From: Chersky-840 sp035532735
Lineage (GTDB): Bacteria > Actinomycetota > Acidimicrobiia > Acidimicrobiales > UBA8190
NCBI GenBank assembly: GCA_035532735.1
Contig: DATKQM010000047.1
Span: 1-46,812, forward strand
DNA: 46,812 nt
Reading direction: 5' to 3'
Below are positions 31,949-40,703 of the stretch, one piece after another (the stretch's first letter is position 1; the number at the start of each line of letters is the position of its first letter). The translations under genes and the position numbers were made by a program. The notes under the pieces were generated by a model. It did no database searches. It was not told where the DNA came from and saw nothing but the letters and a program-made list of their open reading frames with translations.

Positions 31949-32974
31949 CTACCCTCGGCCCCGCCGGCGAGCCCGGCGGCCTTTGAGCATGGCGGTCTCC
32001 GCCGCGGCGATGAGGTCGTCGAGGGTGTCGTGTTCGTGGAGGTCGGCAAAGCCCACGCTGGCGGTCGAGCCTGGCGCTTCTTCGGAGAGGATCACGGCGA
32101 ACTCCTTGAAACGGAGCTCGGCGGTCGCCATGTCCGACCCGGGCAGGGAGAAGAGGAACTCGTCGCCACCGAGCCGGGCGATGACGTCGTAGGACCGCAG
32201 GGTGGCTCGGATGGCGGCGGTGACCTTGCGCAGGATCTCGTCGCCGGCGCGCGAGCCCCGGGCGTCGTTCACGACCTTCATCCTGTCGACGTTCAGGTAG
32301 CCGAGGATGAACCGCTCGCCGCTGCGTCGGCATCGATCGATCTCCCGTCCGAGCGCGGCGAAGCCCGCCTGTCGGTTGAGGACGCCGGTGAGCTCGTCGC
32401 GACTGAGACGGTCCGAGTCGCGCCCCGATTCCACAGAGAGGTGGCGGATGGTCGGGGTCGAGGCAGGCTCGGGGGACGGTCGAGGAGGCTCGGGGGACGG
32501 TCGAGGAGGCTCGGGGGACTGGCGGGGTGGGGCCGTGGCCCGGACAGCCTCGGACGAGGGAACCCGGGCGGGATGGTCATCTGCTCTGGGTTGTTGTCGC
32601 TGGGCGTCGAACGGTGTGGGACCTCGAGCATCCCCCGTGTCGACGCGGGCCCGAGGTGCGGGCGACGAGGTTGTCGGAGCCGGCGCGTCGTCGTTCGAGA
32701 CGACGCCGCGCACGAGGTCGGCCCACAAGGTGACGATCTCGGTGACCTGCTCTGTCACCAGGTCCAAGATGGCGTCGCGCTCGGCGGGCTCGAGGTGACG
32801 CAACTGCGCGTGGAGTCTGGTGGCGCCGTCGGACAGCGCCGCGGCCACCTTCAACAGCCGTTGGGCCGACACCACCGATTCGTCCGGTGTGGTCACGGTG
32901 GGAGTTCCCCGCTCACCCTGGATGGCGGAGAGTCGCCTGCGACCGACGCGTGGATCGTCATCCAGCTCCTGCAT
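31949..32974 (-). CDS. Soluble GGDEF-domain protein (diguanylate cyclase)
   Basis: A 341-aa cytoplasmic protein. An N-terminal region of about 110 helical residues is followed by a disordered Pro/Ser/Glu linker containing PSPEPPR repeats, then a GGDEF domain from SRDELTGVLNR to the C-terminus. The site RLGGDEFLFSL is canonical, but the metal/substrate motif reads NVDRMKVVNDARGSRAGDE in place of D-FK-ND-GH-GD, so some substrate contacts differ. No I-site RxxD is clearly visible. It would make c-di-GMP from two GTP if active. The ATG 32974 follows a G-rich stretch. It shares its 3' end with the crotonase gene 16 bases downstream. Confidence 0.88.
   Translation of the reverse strand: MQELDDDPRVGRRRLSAIQGERGTPTVTTPDESVVSAQRLLKVAAALSDGATRLHAQLRHLEPAERDAILDLVTEQVTEIVTLWADLVRGVVSNDDAPAPTTSSPAPRARVDTGDARGPTPFDAQRQQPRADDHPARVPSSEAVRATAPPRQSPEPPRPSPEPPRPSPEPASTPTIRHLSVESGRDSDRLSRDELTGVLNRQAGFAALGREIDRCRRSGERFILGYLNVDRMKVVNDARGSRAGDEILRKVTAAIRATLRSYDVIARLGGDEFLFSLPGSDMATAELRFKEFAVILSEEAPGSTASVGFADLHEHDTLDDLIAAAETAMLKGRRARRRGRG
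32465..32520. repeat. 21-bp tandem repeat encoding PSPEPPR
   Basis: A 21-base unit starting AGGCTCGGGGGACGG occurs at 32465-32485 and 32486-32506 with a partial third copy at 32507-32520. It encodes the repeated Pro-Ser-Pro-Glu-Pro-Pro-Arg of the linker between the helical region and GGDEF domain. Confidence 0.85.
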
Positions 32975-33087
32975 CGCACTTCCCCCGTTTAGTCGCCACC
33001 GGCAGTGAACGCAAAACTACATTACTGTCACTTCCGAGGCCCGGATCCCGGTTTTCGATCGGTCCCAGGTGAGCGGACAGCGAGCCC

Positions 33088-33963
33088 TCAGCAGGCCCTG
33101 GCTCGCTCGAGACAGGGGTCGAGGGCCTCGAACGCCGCCGGGACGTCCTCGGCGGACATCGCGAACAGCAACGCCGAGACCGCGTCGGCGCCGGCCTCGG
33201 CGTATTGCTCGGTGATGGCCGCGTCGAGGGGCTTGAAGTAGGGGCACACCGTCACCGTCAGCTCGGGGCGCGTCCGTCCCTGCTCGGCGAGCAGTGCCTC
33301 GAGGGTGCCGAGGGCACCGGGGAGATCAGCGGGCGCTCGGTTGAAGGTGTGCCAACCCTGGCCCGACCGGGCCACCCGCCGCATCGCCGCGTGACTTTCT
33401 CCGCCGATGTGGATGGGGGGATGCGGATTCTGGACAGGCTTGGGATGGAGGTTGCACGGGGCGAGGGTGTAGTGGGTGCCGGTGAACGACGACGGGTCCT
33501 CGCACCACAAGGCGTGCAGAACCTGGAGGTACTCGTCGGTGCGGTCCCCGCGTCGTTCCCACGGCACCGCCACCGCCTCGAACTCCTCGCGGAGCCATCC
33601 CACCCCCACACCCAGGTCGACCCGACCCCCCGACAACCAGTCGACGGTGGCGACCTCCTTGGCGCTGTAGACGGGATTGCGTTGGGGCAAGAGGCACATG
33701 GCGGTCCCGAGGCGCGTCGTGGTGGTGAGGGCGGCCAAGAAGGCGAGCGTGGTGAAGGGCTCGAGCAAGCCCGACCCGGGTGGGATGGGGGCTCGTCCGT
33801 CCTCGGCGTAGGGGTACTTCGAGGCGTAGTGCTCGAACGTGACCACGTGCTCTCCCACCCAGATGCCGTGGACGCGGCGCGCCTCGGCCTCGCGTGCCAC
33901 CGCAGCCAGGAACTCCGGTGTCGCGAACGGATTGGCGGTCGGCAACCAGATGTCGAAGTCCAT
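33088..33963 (-). CDS. LLM-class F420-dependent oxidoreductase
   Basis: A 291-aa luciferase-like protein. MDFDIWLPTANPFATPEFL begins the barrel; VHGIWVGEHVV, TTLAFLAALTTTTRLGTAM, LLPQRNPVYSAKEVATVDWLSGGRVDLGVGVGWLREEFEAV and HPPIHIGGESHAAMRRVARS are the family landmarks, closest in style to mycobacterial F420-type LLM enzymes. Its ATG begins three bases after the stop of the deazaflavin-type nitroreductase gene upstream, so these two F420 enzymes are coupled. Substrate unknown; a xenobiotic or lipid reductase is typical. Confidence 0.92.
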   Translation of the reverse strand: MDFDIWLPTANPFATPEFLAAVAREAEARRVHGIWVGEHVVTFEHYASKYPYAEDGRAPIPPGSGLLEPFTTLAFLAALTTTTRLGTAMCLLPQRNPVYSAKEVATVDWLSGGRVDLGVGVGWLREEFEAVAVPWERRGDRTDEYLQVLHALWCEDPSSFTGTHYTLAPCNLHPKPVQNPHPPIHIGGESHAAMRRVARSGQGWHTFNRAPADLPGALGTLEALLAEQGRTRPELTVTVCPYFKPLDAAITEQYAEAGADAVSALLFAMSAEDVPAAFEALDPCLERARAC

Positions 33964-33966
33964 GGC

Positions 33967-34416
33967 CTACCTGGTCGTGGGTGTGGTGATCCGGAACACG
34001 GGGTGCTCGGGCGCAATGCGCCGGAGGTCGTCGTCGGACGAGTCGGCCGAGACGCCGTCGAAGAATCTCCCCACTTCGAACTTCCACCGACGGAGATAGG
34101 CCCGGAGCACCGGGACCTTGTCGTCGTCGCCGAGCTCATCGGCACTGAACTTCTCGACCCGTCTGCCCACCACGAGCTCGCCCTCGCCCGCCACCCGGAA
34201 GTTGCGGACCCATTCGGTCTCGCCCCGGGGGGCCACCAGATAGCGACGATCGTCGAGGCTGAGGACGTTCACCGGATTGCTCCTCCACTGGCCCGACTTC
34301 CGGCCCCTCACCCGCAGCAGCCGCGAACCCCAGACGCTCACGCCCAGGCGCGTCAGCGCCGCCACGGTGGAGTTGAAGGCCCGGTCGATTGACGTGGGCT
34401 TCTCATAGTGCGGCAC
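33967..34416 (-). CDS. Deazaflavin (F420)-dependent nitroreductase-family protein
   Basis: 149 aa from GTG 34416, with CATGAT exactly six bases upstream. The split-barrel fold is indicated by RLGVSVWGSRLLRVRGRKSG, VLSLDDRRYLVAPRGETEW and VRNFRVAGEGELVVGRR, the F420-binding pattern of Ddn/FGD-like PNPOx nitroreductases. The C-terminal RWKFEVGRFFDGVSADSSDDD is variable. It precedes the LLM oxidoreductase by three bases. Together they would use F420H2 to reduce an unknown substrate. Confidence 0.85.
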   Translation of the reverse strand: MPHYEKPTSIDRAFNSTVAALTRLGVSVWGSRLLRVRGRKSGQWRSNPVNVLSLDDRRYLVAPRGETEWVRNFRVAGEGELVVGRRVEKFSADELGDDDKVPVLRAYLRRWKFEVGRFFDGVSADSSDDDLRRIAPEHPVFRITTPTTR

Positions 34417-34476
34417 CTGGCCATCATGGCAAGGGCGCCGCCGTCGGGCCACTCTCGAGGGGCGCATGCCAGTGGC

Positions 34477-35214
34477 TCAACGAAGGTGGAGCCCTCCGTC
34501 GACTGTCACGATCTCGCCGGTGACATAGCGGGCGGTGACGAGCCCCAGGATCACGTCCGCGATGTCCTCGGGCGTGCCCGAGCGTTGCATCGGCGCCACG
34601 GCCCGGACGAATTCGCGCTGGACGTCCCACGCCGCGGTCCAGGGGGTGTCCACCAGCCCCGGCGCCACCGCGTTGACGCGGATCTCGGGCCCGAGCACGT
34701 TGGCCAGGAGCTCGGTCATGTGGCTCACCGCCGCCTTGGACGTGGCGTAGGGGATGGAGCTCCCCCGGGTGGTGTGTCCCGCGATCGACGACACGTTGAC
34801 GACAGCGCCCTCGCCGCTGGCGCGGAGGTGGGGAACCGCGGCCACGGTCACCTGCCAGGTGCCGATGACGTTCACGTCGAGAATGCGCCGCCACACCTCG
34901 GGAGAGGCCGCCTCGAGGTCGGGGTGGGCGATGACCTGGGTGGTGCCGGCGTTGTTGACGAGAATGTCGAGACGACCGTGGTGCTCGACCGCCTTCGCCA
35001 CGAGGTTCCGAGCCTGCTCGGCATCGGCGATGTCGGCCTGGACGTAGCTGGCCCCAGGGAGCTCTGTGGCCAGCGCCAGGCCGGCTTCGACCGACGAAGC
35101 CGAATTGACCACCACGGCGGCTCCCTCCCGGGCGAGGGCCCGGGCCGTGGCCGCCCCGATGCCGCTCGACGATCCGGTCACGAGGGCGACCTTGTCTTGC
35201 AGAACTGCGGACAT
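34477..35214 (-). CDS. Short-chain dehydrogenase/reductase (SDR)
   Basis: A 245-aa classical SDR. LVTGSSSGIG (about residue 12) is the TGxxxGIG nucleotide site, NNAG at about 87, NVSSIAGH with the catalytic Ser and PYATSKAAV with Tyr-x-x-x-Lys. NAVAPGLVDTP and TVDGGLHLR complete the pattern. It could reduce a ketone or act in fatty-acid or steroid metabolism. GGAG lies eight bases before ATG 35214. It is divergent from the FAH-family gene across an 82-bp gap. Confidence 0.95.
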   Translation of the reverse strand: MSAVLQDKVALVTGSSSGIGAATARALAREGAAVVVNSASSVEAGLALATELPGASYVQADIADAEQARNLVAKAVEHHGRLDILVNNAGTTQVIAHPDLEAASPEVWRRILDVNVIGTWQVTVAAVPHLRASGEGAVVNVSSIAGHTTRGSSIPYATSKAAVSHMTELLANVLGPEIRVNAVAPGLVDTPWTAAWDVQREFVRAVAPMQRSGTPEDIADVILGLVTARYVTGEIVTVDGGLHLR

Positions 35215-35284
35215 CTGCGATCTCCGTCTCTTCGTCGGGATCCCGACCGGGCCGGCGTCGGCTGTTCTCTTATCAGGTTGTCAG

Positions 35285-35290
35285 TACGGT
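35285..35290 (+). promoter_or_regulatory. Putative leaderless -10 (TACGGT-N6-ATG)
   Basis: TACGGT ends six bases before the ATG of the FAH-family gene at 35297, in the divergent spacer with the SDR. No Shine-Dalgarno precedes the ATG. Confidence 0.5.
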
Positions 35291-35296
35291 GGCGGC

Positions 35297-36169
35297 ATGT
35301 GGCTCGTGAGTTTCGTGGAACCCGACGCACCCTCGGTGGTACGGACCGGGGTGGTCGTCGACGACGCGGTGGTGGACCTCACCGATCCGTCGGTGGCACT
35401 CCCCGGCGACATGACCGAGTTCCTCGTGGCCGGACCCGCCGCGATCGAGCGGGCTGACGACGCCACGCGGTCGGGTGCCCGTCGACTGGCACTGGACCAG
35501 GTCCGTCTCCGCCCACCGGTGCCCCACCCCGCCAAGGTGCTCGGCATCGGGCTCAACTACGCCGCGCACGTCGCTGAGACCGGGGCGACACGGCCCGAGC
35601 ATCAGGTGTGGTTCAACAAGCAGCGGACCTGTGTGGTCGGGCCCGGCGAGGCCATCGAGATCCCGAAGGTCTCGGGTCAGGTCGACTACGAGGGCGAGCT
35701 GGCCATGGTCATCGGCCGCCGCTGTCGCCACGTGCCCGCCGCCGACGCCGCATCGGTGGTGGCCGGCTTCACCATCCTCAACGACGTGACCGTGCGCGAC
35801 TGGCAGTGGCGGACCCCCACCTGGACGCTCGGGAAGTCCTTCGACACCCACGGTCCGACGGGGCCTTGGATCGTGACGGGGGACGAGGTCGGTGATCCCC
35901 ATCGCCTACGTCTGCGGACGTGGGTGAACGATGAACTCCGCCAGGACGCTACGACCGACGACATGATCTTCTCGTGCTGGGAACAGGTCGAGTACCTGTC
36001 GACGGTGTTCACCCTCGAGCCGGGGGACATCATCTCGACGGGGACCCCGGCCGGGGTCGGGATGGGGTTCGACCCCCCTCGTTGGCTCGTCGACGGTGAC
36101 GTCGTCCGCATCGAGATCGATCGTCTCGGGACACTCGAGAACCCCGTTGCCCTCGAGCCCCACCCCTGA
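35297..36169 (+). CDS. Fumarylacetoacetate-hydrolase (FAH) family protein
   Basis: A 290-aa protein. The C-terminal FAH fold is recognisable from KVLGIGLNYAAHVAETG, VWFNKQRTCVVGPGEAIEIP, VDYEGELAMVIG with the metal Glu, GFTILNDVTVRDWQ, GKSFDTHGPTGPWIV, and ISTGTPAGVGMG. Members cleave C-C bonds of acylpyruvates, or are decarboxylases/isomerases in aromatic catabolism (2-hydroxyhepta-2,4-diene-1,7-dioate-like). The substrate is not set by context; nearby SDRs and LLM enzymes fit a catabolic role. Confidence 0.92.
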   Translation: MWLVSFVEPDAPSVVRTGVVVDDAVVDLTDPSVALPGDMTEFLVAGPAAIERADDATRSGARRLALDQVRLRPPVPHPAKVLGIGLNYAAHVAETGATRPEHQVWFNKQRTCVVGPGEAIEIPKVSGQVDYEGELAMVIGRRCRHVPAADAASVVAGFTILNDVTVRDWQWRTPTWTLGKSFDTHGPTGPWIVTGDEVGDPHRLRLRTWVNDELRQDATTDDMIFSCWEQVEYLSTVFTLEPGDIISTGTPAGVGMGFDPPRWLVDGDVVRIEIDRLGTLENPVALEPHP

Positions 36170-36200
36170 GGGACCACCTGCGCACGTCGGCTCGTTGCGC

Positions 36201-36599
36201 GTGACCCGGAACCTGGTCATCCCCGCCGACGAGCTCGAGTGGCGCTTCACCACCAGCGGTGGCCCCGGTGGTCAGCACGCCAACAAGGCGAGCACCCGCG
36301 CCGAGGTGTCGTTCTCCGTGGCCGCGTCGAAGTCACTGGGACCTCGCCAGCGGGCACGGCTCCTCGAGCGACTCGGGCCTACGGTACGGGCCGCCGCAGG
36401 AGATGAGCGGTCCCAGATGCGCAACCGGGAACTGGCATTACAGAGACTCGGCATCCGATTGGCCGAAGGACTCCGCGTGGAGCGCTCCCGCGTCGCCACC
36501 AAACCCTCGATGTCGGCCCGGGCCGCGCGGCTCACCGACAAGCGCCGCCAATCGGCACGAAAGCGCGACCGGTCCCGCCCGAACCCCGACGACGACTGA
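36201..36599 (+). CDS. arfB: Alternative ribosome-rescue factor ArfB (YaeJ-like peptidyl-tRNA hydrolase)
   Basis: 132 aa from GTG 36201. The class I release-factor catalytic loop TSGGPGGQHANK contains the GGQ motif. IPADELEWRFTTS before it and the C-terminal basic tail RLTDKRRQSARKRDRSRP, which inserts in the mRNA tunnel in this family, match ArfB. There is no codon-recognition domain, as expected. It hydrolyses peptidyl-tRNA on stalled ribosomes. The longer open frame from 36096 lies over the end of the FAH gene and is rejected. Confidence 0.92.
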   Translation: MTRNLVIPADELEWRFTTSGGPGGQHANKASTRAEVSFSVAASKSLGPRQRARLLERLGPTVRAAAGDERSQMRNRELALQRLGIRLAEGLRVERSRVATKPSMSARAARLTDKRRQSARKRDRSRPNPDDD

Positions 36600-36628
36600 C
36601 TCCCCGAGGACCGACCGACCCGCCCGCG

Positions 36629-37435
36629 TCAGAGGATGTCGGGGCGAAGGAGTGCGTCGCTCCCGCCGTCGACGAAGAGCACCGAGCCGTGGATATAGCT
36701 GTTGGCGGGGTCGAGGAGGAACCCGATGGCCGCCGCGATCTCGACCGCCGTCGCCCGGCGTCCCATCGGCACCGGGAGCGCCTCGATGAGCGGCCCGAGC
36801 ACGGGGTCGTCGAGCCCACCGGCCAGAAGGGGCGTGTCCACGGGACCCGGGGCCACCGCGTTCAGCCTGACTCCGGCCTTTCCCCACGCCCCGGCCCGCC
36901 GGCGCATGGCCCGGGTGAGGGCGAGCTTGGTCATGCCATAGACCGTGGCACCGTCGACGCCCGCGGCCAAGGCACACGCCTTGTCCTCGTCACCGTCGAG
37001 CAGGAGGCCGAGCAACTCCTCGTGCGCCGGGGTCAGGCCGGCGGAATTGGAGGCGACCACCACCGCCGAGGACGCTTCGCCTTCGCCGAGCAGGCTCAGC
37101 ATCCCGTCGAGCATGTCGACGGCGCCGAAGTAGTTGACATGGGCGATCATCTCGGTGGGCTGGACCTGGGGCCCGAGTCCCGCGCACAGCACCAACCCGT
37201 CGAGTCGCGACCCCGACAGCTCGGCCACCGCGGCCAGCGCCTGGGCCCGACCCCCGGGCCCGGAGAGGTCCGCGGTGACCTGGGCATCGTGCACGTCGAT
37301 GCCGATGACGCGCAGTCCGCTGCGCTCGAATCGCCGGCTGACCGCGGCACCGATGCCCGATGCCGAGCCGGTGACGACGATGGTGCGCCTGTGGCGTGGC
37401 GTGGGGCTCACCTCAGGCCGCGCCGTGGTGTCCAT
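36629..37435 (-). CDS. Short-chain dehydrogenase (3-alpha-hydroxysteroid-dehydrogenase-like)
   Basis: A 268-aa SDR. IVVTGSASGIGAAV is the cofactor site, GIDVHDAQVTADL with an Asp suggests NAD(H) preference, VLCAGLG replaces the common NNAG, VVASNSAG supplies Ser and VYGMTKLAL supplies Tyr-x-x-x-Lys. GSVLFVDGGSDALLRP closes. The insertion between Ser and Tyr is longer than in classical SDRs, as in HsdA-type enzymes. Steroid specificity is not proven. TACAAC lies eight bases before ATG 37435. Convergent with arfB. Confidence 0.93.
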   Translation of the reverse strand: MDTTARPEVSPTPRHRRTIVVTGSASGIGAAVSRRFERSGLRVIGIDVHDAQVTADLSGPGGRAQALAAVAELSGSRLDGLVLCAGLGPQVQPTEMIAHVNYFGAVDMLDGMLSLLGEGEASSAVVVASNSAGLTPAHEELLGLLLDGDEDKACALAAGVDGATVYGMTKLALTRAMRRRAGAWGKAGVRLNAVAPGPVDTPLLAGGLDDPVLGPLIEALPVPMGRRATAVEIAAAIGFLLDPANSYIHGSVLFVDGGSDALLRPDIL

Positions 37436-37510
37436 GGCGGCCCGTTGTAGTCGATGCGAGCCCGGCGGCGCCTCTCGGGACTTTCGAAGAAGCGCGCCCG
37501 GACTCTTGGA

Positions 37511-38128
37511 TCAGCTCGAGCAGTCCCGACAGACCATGGCCGTGCCGTCGGCGAGTTGCCCCCGCGTCCGCACCAAGAAGCACGACCGGCACACGAACTC
37601 ATCGGAACGGCACGGGGCCACGGCCACGACGTCGATGGTGTCGCGGGGCATCTCCAGCAACACACTATGGAGGACGGCACCGTCGTCTTCTTGTTCGTCG
37701 TGGTCTTCGCCGTCACCGCGAAGAGCCAGACGGTCGAGCAGGACCAGGTCGAGGCTCTCCTCGAGGTCTCCGTCTCCGTCGTCTCGGTCGTCTCCGTCGG
37801 CCTCGAGCCCATCGTCGAAGTCGTCGATTCGGCCCGGGCCGGCCCCGAGCGCAAGGGTGAGTGGCGCCGTCAGAGACGGCGCGCCGTTCACCTCGGTCTC
37901 GTCGTCCTCCCCGTCGTCGTCGGACCCGTGGATGAGAACCTCCAGGGAGTCCTCGAGGGTGTCCTCGTCCACGTCCTGTTCCAGGAGGTCCTCGTTGTCG
38001 AGCTCCACCTCCAAGATGGCCTCATCGTCGAGCTCGGTGATGGCCAGTTCCTCGGGTGGTTCGAGGTCGAGCTCCCCCTCGGTGAAGTGGGCCTCGACGG
38101 GATCTCGGTGCCTCTCAGCCAGTCTCAT
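37511..38128 (-). CDS. Acidic DUF4193-like protein with C-terminal zinc-finger-type motif
   Basis: 205 aa. ATG 38128 has AAGGAGG 11 bases upstream. Residues about 30-145 are strikingly acidic (ILEVELDNEDLLEQDVDEDT; DDFDDGLEADGDDRDDGDGD) with hydrophobic punctuation. The C-terminus has PCRSDEFVCRSCFLVRTRG then MVCRDCSS, i.e. two CxxC pairs, which matches DUF4193 of Actinobacteria. DUF4193 proteins are usually about 100 aa, so this one carries an unusual acidic extension. Possible roles are a transcription-coupled or nucleic-acid-mimic factor; no biochemical function is established. Confidence 0.75.
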   Translation of the reverse strand: MRLAERHRDPVEAHFTEGELDLEPPEELAITELDDEAILEVELDNEDLLEQDVDEDTLEDSLEVLIHGSDDDGEDDETEVNGAPSLTAPLTLALGAGPGRIDDFDDGLEADGDDRDDGDGDLEESLDLVLLDRLALRGDGEDHDEQEDDGAVLHSVLLEMPRDTIDVVAVAPCRSDEFVCRSCFLVRTRGQLADGTAMVCRDCSS

Positions 38129-38376
38129 GGCCAGGAACGCCTCCTTGCCGATCTCCCTGGCCCCCGAACTGGGGTCGGGGCCCGGTCGCGATCGCCTTCG
38201 ACATCAGCATCGGACCCCGGAGGCGCCTGTGCAAGGACTTTTCTGGCTCGGGCACCGTCGCCTCGGCCCGTGCCAACCGCCGCTCGACACCCAAAGAATC
38301 GCCGGACGCGCTCGTCGGGGCCTCTCTTCGTGCCGGGGCTGGGCGTGGGGCCCCGCGGACAGGCAGAATCCCGTAA

Positions 38377-38832
38377 GTGCACATTCCGGCCAAGGTTGAT
38401 TACGGCCTGCGGGCCCTCCTTGCACTCGCCGATCGCAACGGGCCGGCCACGGCTGAGGCTCTCGCCCGGACCCAGGGCCTCCCGGCGCGATTCCTCGGGG
38501 CGATCCTCATCGAGCTGCGTCGGGCCGGCATCGTCTCGAGCCAACGGGGTTCCGAGGGTGGCTACCGCCTGGCCCGGGCGGCCAAGGAGATCAGCGTGGC
38601 CGATGTCATGCGCGCCCTCGACGGTCCTCTGGCCGAGGTCCGGGGGCTCCGCCCCGAGGCCACCCACTACGAGGGCCCCGCCGAGCACCTCCAAGACGTC
38701 TGGGTGGCGGTCCGGGCCAGCCTCCGCAACGTCCTCGAGCGGGTCAACCTCGAAGACGTGGTGGCCGGGCGCCTGCCCCGGACGGTTGCCAAGCTGACCG
38801 AGGACCCCGATGCCTGGGAGCCCCGTCGCTGA
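38377..38832 (+). CDS. Rrf2-family transcriptional regulator
   Basis: 151 aa starting with GTG. Typical Rrf2 N-terminus: MHIPAKVDYGLRALLALAD, then the winged helix ALARTQGLPARFLGAILIEL, RRAGIVSSQRGSEGGYRLAR and VADVMRALDGPLA. No cluster-binding Cys triad is present, so it is not a Fe-S sensor of the IscR/NsrR type. CAGAAT lies seven bases upstream. Target unknown; it is divergent from the DUF4193-like gene. Confidence 0.93.
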   Translation: MHIPAKVDYGLRALLALADRNGPATAEALARTQGLPARFLGAILIELRRAGIVSSQRGSEGGYRLARAAKEISVADVMRALDGPLAEVRGLRPEATHYEGPAEHLQDVWVAVRASLRNVLERVNLEDVVAGRLPRTVAKLTEDPDAWEPRR

Positions 38833-38864
38833 GAAGGTCGCTCAAGCCCGGTCGCTGAGAAGCG

Positions 38865-39926
38865 TCAGGCCGACTCGCCGAGGGCCCGGGGCTCAGAATC
38901 GTCGCCCCAGGTGTCGTCGAGGAACTCGGCGATCTCAGCGGTGAGTCGGTCCGGGGCGAGGCGGAGCTCGAAGATCGATCGGGCCTCGATGAGCCGGGCG
39001 TGCTGGAGTTGGCGCGTGAGGTGGTCCGCGTCGGTGAAGGGGTGGATGAAGTCGATCTTGTGCCCGATGACGAGCGAGGGCGCCTTGATGGCCTGGCGCG
39101 CTTCGTAGGTCGGGGTGATGGGCCCGACGAGCATGCCGTGCAACACCGCCGCGATCTCCTCGGGCTCGGCGGTGATCATCGTGATCACGCTGTCGAAGGG
39201 GGCCACCGTCGTCCGCGGCACCCGGCGCGCGAGTGACCCCACCAGTCGGACCAACGGCGCCGCGTAGTGGACACCGAGGAGCATGGGCAGGAACACGACG
39301 GCCGCCCCGGGGACGGCCCATTCCAAGACGGGCATCTCGATGAGGAGCCCCCGCACCCGCTCGGGCGCTTGGACCGCGACCTGGAGGCTCACGTTCGCCC
39401 CGAGCGAGACACCTCCGACGACGGCTTCGTCGATGCCGAGCTCGTCGAGCAGAGCCACCACATAGCGGGCGTAGGAGTCCATCCGGTGTGCCGAGGCGTG
39501 GCGGGGCTTGTCCGACTGGCCGTGGCCGGGGAGGTCGAGGAGCACGACCTGGAACCCACGATCGGCGAGGTCGGCGGCCAGGCGTCGGCTCAATTGGTTG
39601 TCGAGCAACAGGCCGTGGAGGAACACGAGGACCCGGGACCCCTCGCCGTGGCGCTCGTAGTGCAACCGGAGCCCCTCGACCTCGAACGTGCCCTCCTCGA
39701 AGGGACGCCGCTCGAAGAGCCCGCTCACCCAGGAGACCGGCGCCATGGCCCAGAGGCCCTGCGGCGCCGATCCCAGGTCGACCCCGTCGTCGGGCCCCTC
39801 CCCGCTCTCGGCGGGTTCGGGTGCCGGTTCGGCCCTCGGAGAAGAAGTAGAAGTGCCGAGCCCGGCCCCCACGGTCGCCACGGTCGCCACGTTACCGGGG
39901 GACATTCGGGCTCGCGCCTCTTTCAT
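38865..39926 (-). CDS. Alpha/beta hydrolase
   Basis: 353 aa. After a 60-residue Ala/Pro/Glu-rich head the fold begins LRLHYERHGEGSRVLVFLHGLLLDNQ, with the oxyanion HG. Then DLPGHGQSDKPRH, nucleophile VVGGVSLGANVSLQVA (GxSxG), the late Asp in VIGHKIDFIHPF and a candidate His in the same segment. Substrate unknown. The head resembles a disordered extension. It is convergent with the Rrf2 gene and lies 3' of the Rpf gene on the same strand. Confidence 0.85.
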   Translation of the reverse strand: MKEARARMSPGNVATVATVGAGLGTSTSSPRAEPAPEPAESGEGPDDGVDLGSAPQGLWAMAPVSWVSGLFERRPFEEGTFEVEGLRLHYERHGEGSRVLVFLHGLLLDNQLSRRLAADLADRGFQVVLLDLPGHGQSDKPRHASAHRMDSYARYVVALLDELGIDEAVVGGVSLGANVSLQVAVQAPERVRGLLIEMPVLEWAVPGAAVVFLPMLLGVHYAAPLVRLVGSLARRVPRTTVAPFDSVITMITAEPEEIAAVLHGMLVGPITPTYEARQAIKAPSLVIGHKIDFIHPFTDADHLTRQLQHARLIEARSIFELRLAPDRLTAEIAEFLDDTWGDDSEPRALGESA

Positions 39927-39962
39927 CTTGTCTTTCTTCTTGTCCTACTTGCTTCTCCTGGC

Positions 39963-40703
39963 TCAGATGAGACCGAGGCGCCGGGAGCAAGCCGGCCATT
40001 GGCCCCAGCCGCTCCGGGCCTGGAGCGCTTTGGCCGCCTGGTCCTGGACCGCCGGCGAGGCCGCCGACGGCAGACCCGGGTACCCGAGCCCATGCCAGGT
40101 CCCGAGGGCGAATTGGTAGGCGCCGTAGTAGCCGTTCCCGGTGTTGTCGGCATAGTTGCCGCCGGATTCGCACTTGCGCAGTCCGGCCCACGCGTCGTCG
40201 CCGCCGGCACTCGTCGCGGGTGCGACGGGTGCTTTGGGCGTGACTGCGACGGCATGGTGCGCGACCACGACCACGGGGGCGGGCTTCGGAGCCGGCGGTG
40301 GTGGGGGCGAGTGTTCCTGCTCGTATTCCGTCCAGGCAATGAGCATCTTCACGAACCGCGTCCCGGCCGGCCGCAGCAGGCCGATGTGCGTCCCGTCGCC
40401 CTCGGCCATCGAGGCCTCGGACTGGGGCGGGGGCACGTCGGACGAAGCCAGACGGATGGCGCCGAGGGTCTGTTCTGTGCCCGGGGGCCGCAAGAGCCCG
40501 ACAGGTGACTCCTCGCCAAGAGCGAGGGGCGTGGGTTCATGGTCGTCGGACACTCTGGCCGACGTGAGCTGAATCCCGGTCCCACCGAAGTGGGTTCGGG
40601 TGATCTGTTGCTGGTCATGGTGAGGAGAACTCGGCGCTTGGTGCAGAAAGCTGATGCCGAGCAGCACGGCGATGACAACGCCAAAGAGTCGGTGATTCCG
40701 CAT
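39963..40703 (-). CDS. Resuscitation-promoting-factor-like transglycosylase
   Basis: 246 aa. A strong AAGGAGG lies six bases before ATG 40703. The N-terminal signal peptide (RLFGVVIAVLLGISFLHQAP) is followed by a linker of about 140 residues rich in Pro. The C-terminal Rpf/lysozyme-like domain reads WAGLRKCESGGNYADNTGNG, YYGAYQFALGTWHGLGYPGL and AKALQARSGWGQWPACSRRL, with the catalytic Glu in CESGGNY and paired Cys. This muralytic enzyme cleaves peptidoglycan and in Actinobacteria promotes regrowth from dormancy. The upstream leader of nearly 600 bases is unusual. Confidence 0.93.
   Translation of the reverse strand: MRNHRLFGVVIAVLLGISFLHQAPSSPHHDQQQITRTHFGGTGIQLTSARVSDDHEPTPLALGEESPVGLLRPPGTEQTLGAIRLASSDVPPPQSEASMAEGDGTHIGLLRPAGTRFVKMLIAWTEYEQEHSPPPPPAPKPAPVVVVAHHAVAVTPKAPVAPATSAGGDDAWAGLRKCESGGNYADNTGNGYYGAYQFALGTWHGLGYPGLPSAASPAVQDQAAKALQARSGWGQWPACSRRLGLI

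Noticed and set aside
31933..32049. Extension of the crotonase to 32049
   Set aside because: It lies inside the GGDEF gene on the same strand. The GTG at 31932 follows that gene's stop.
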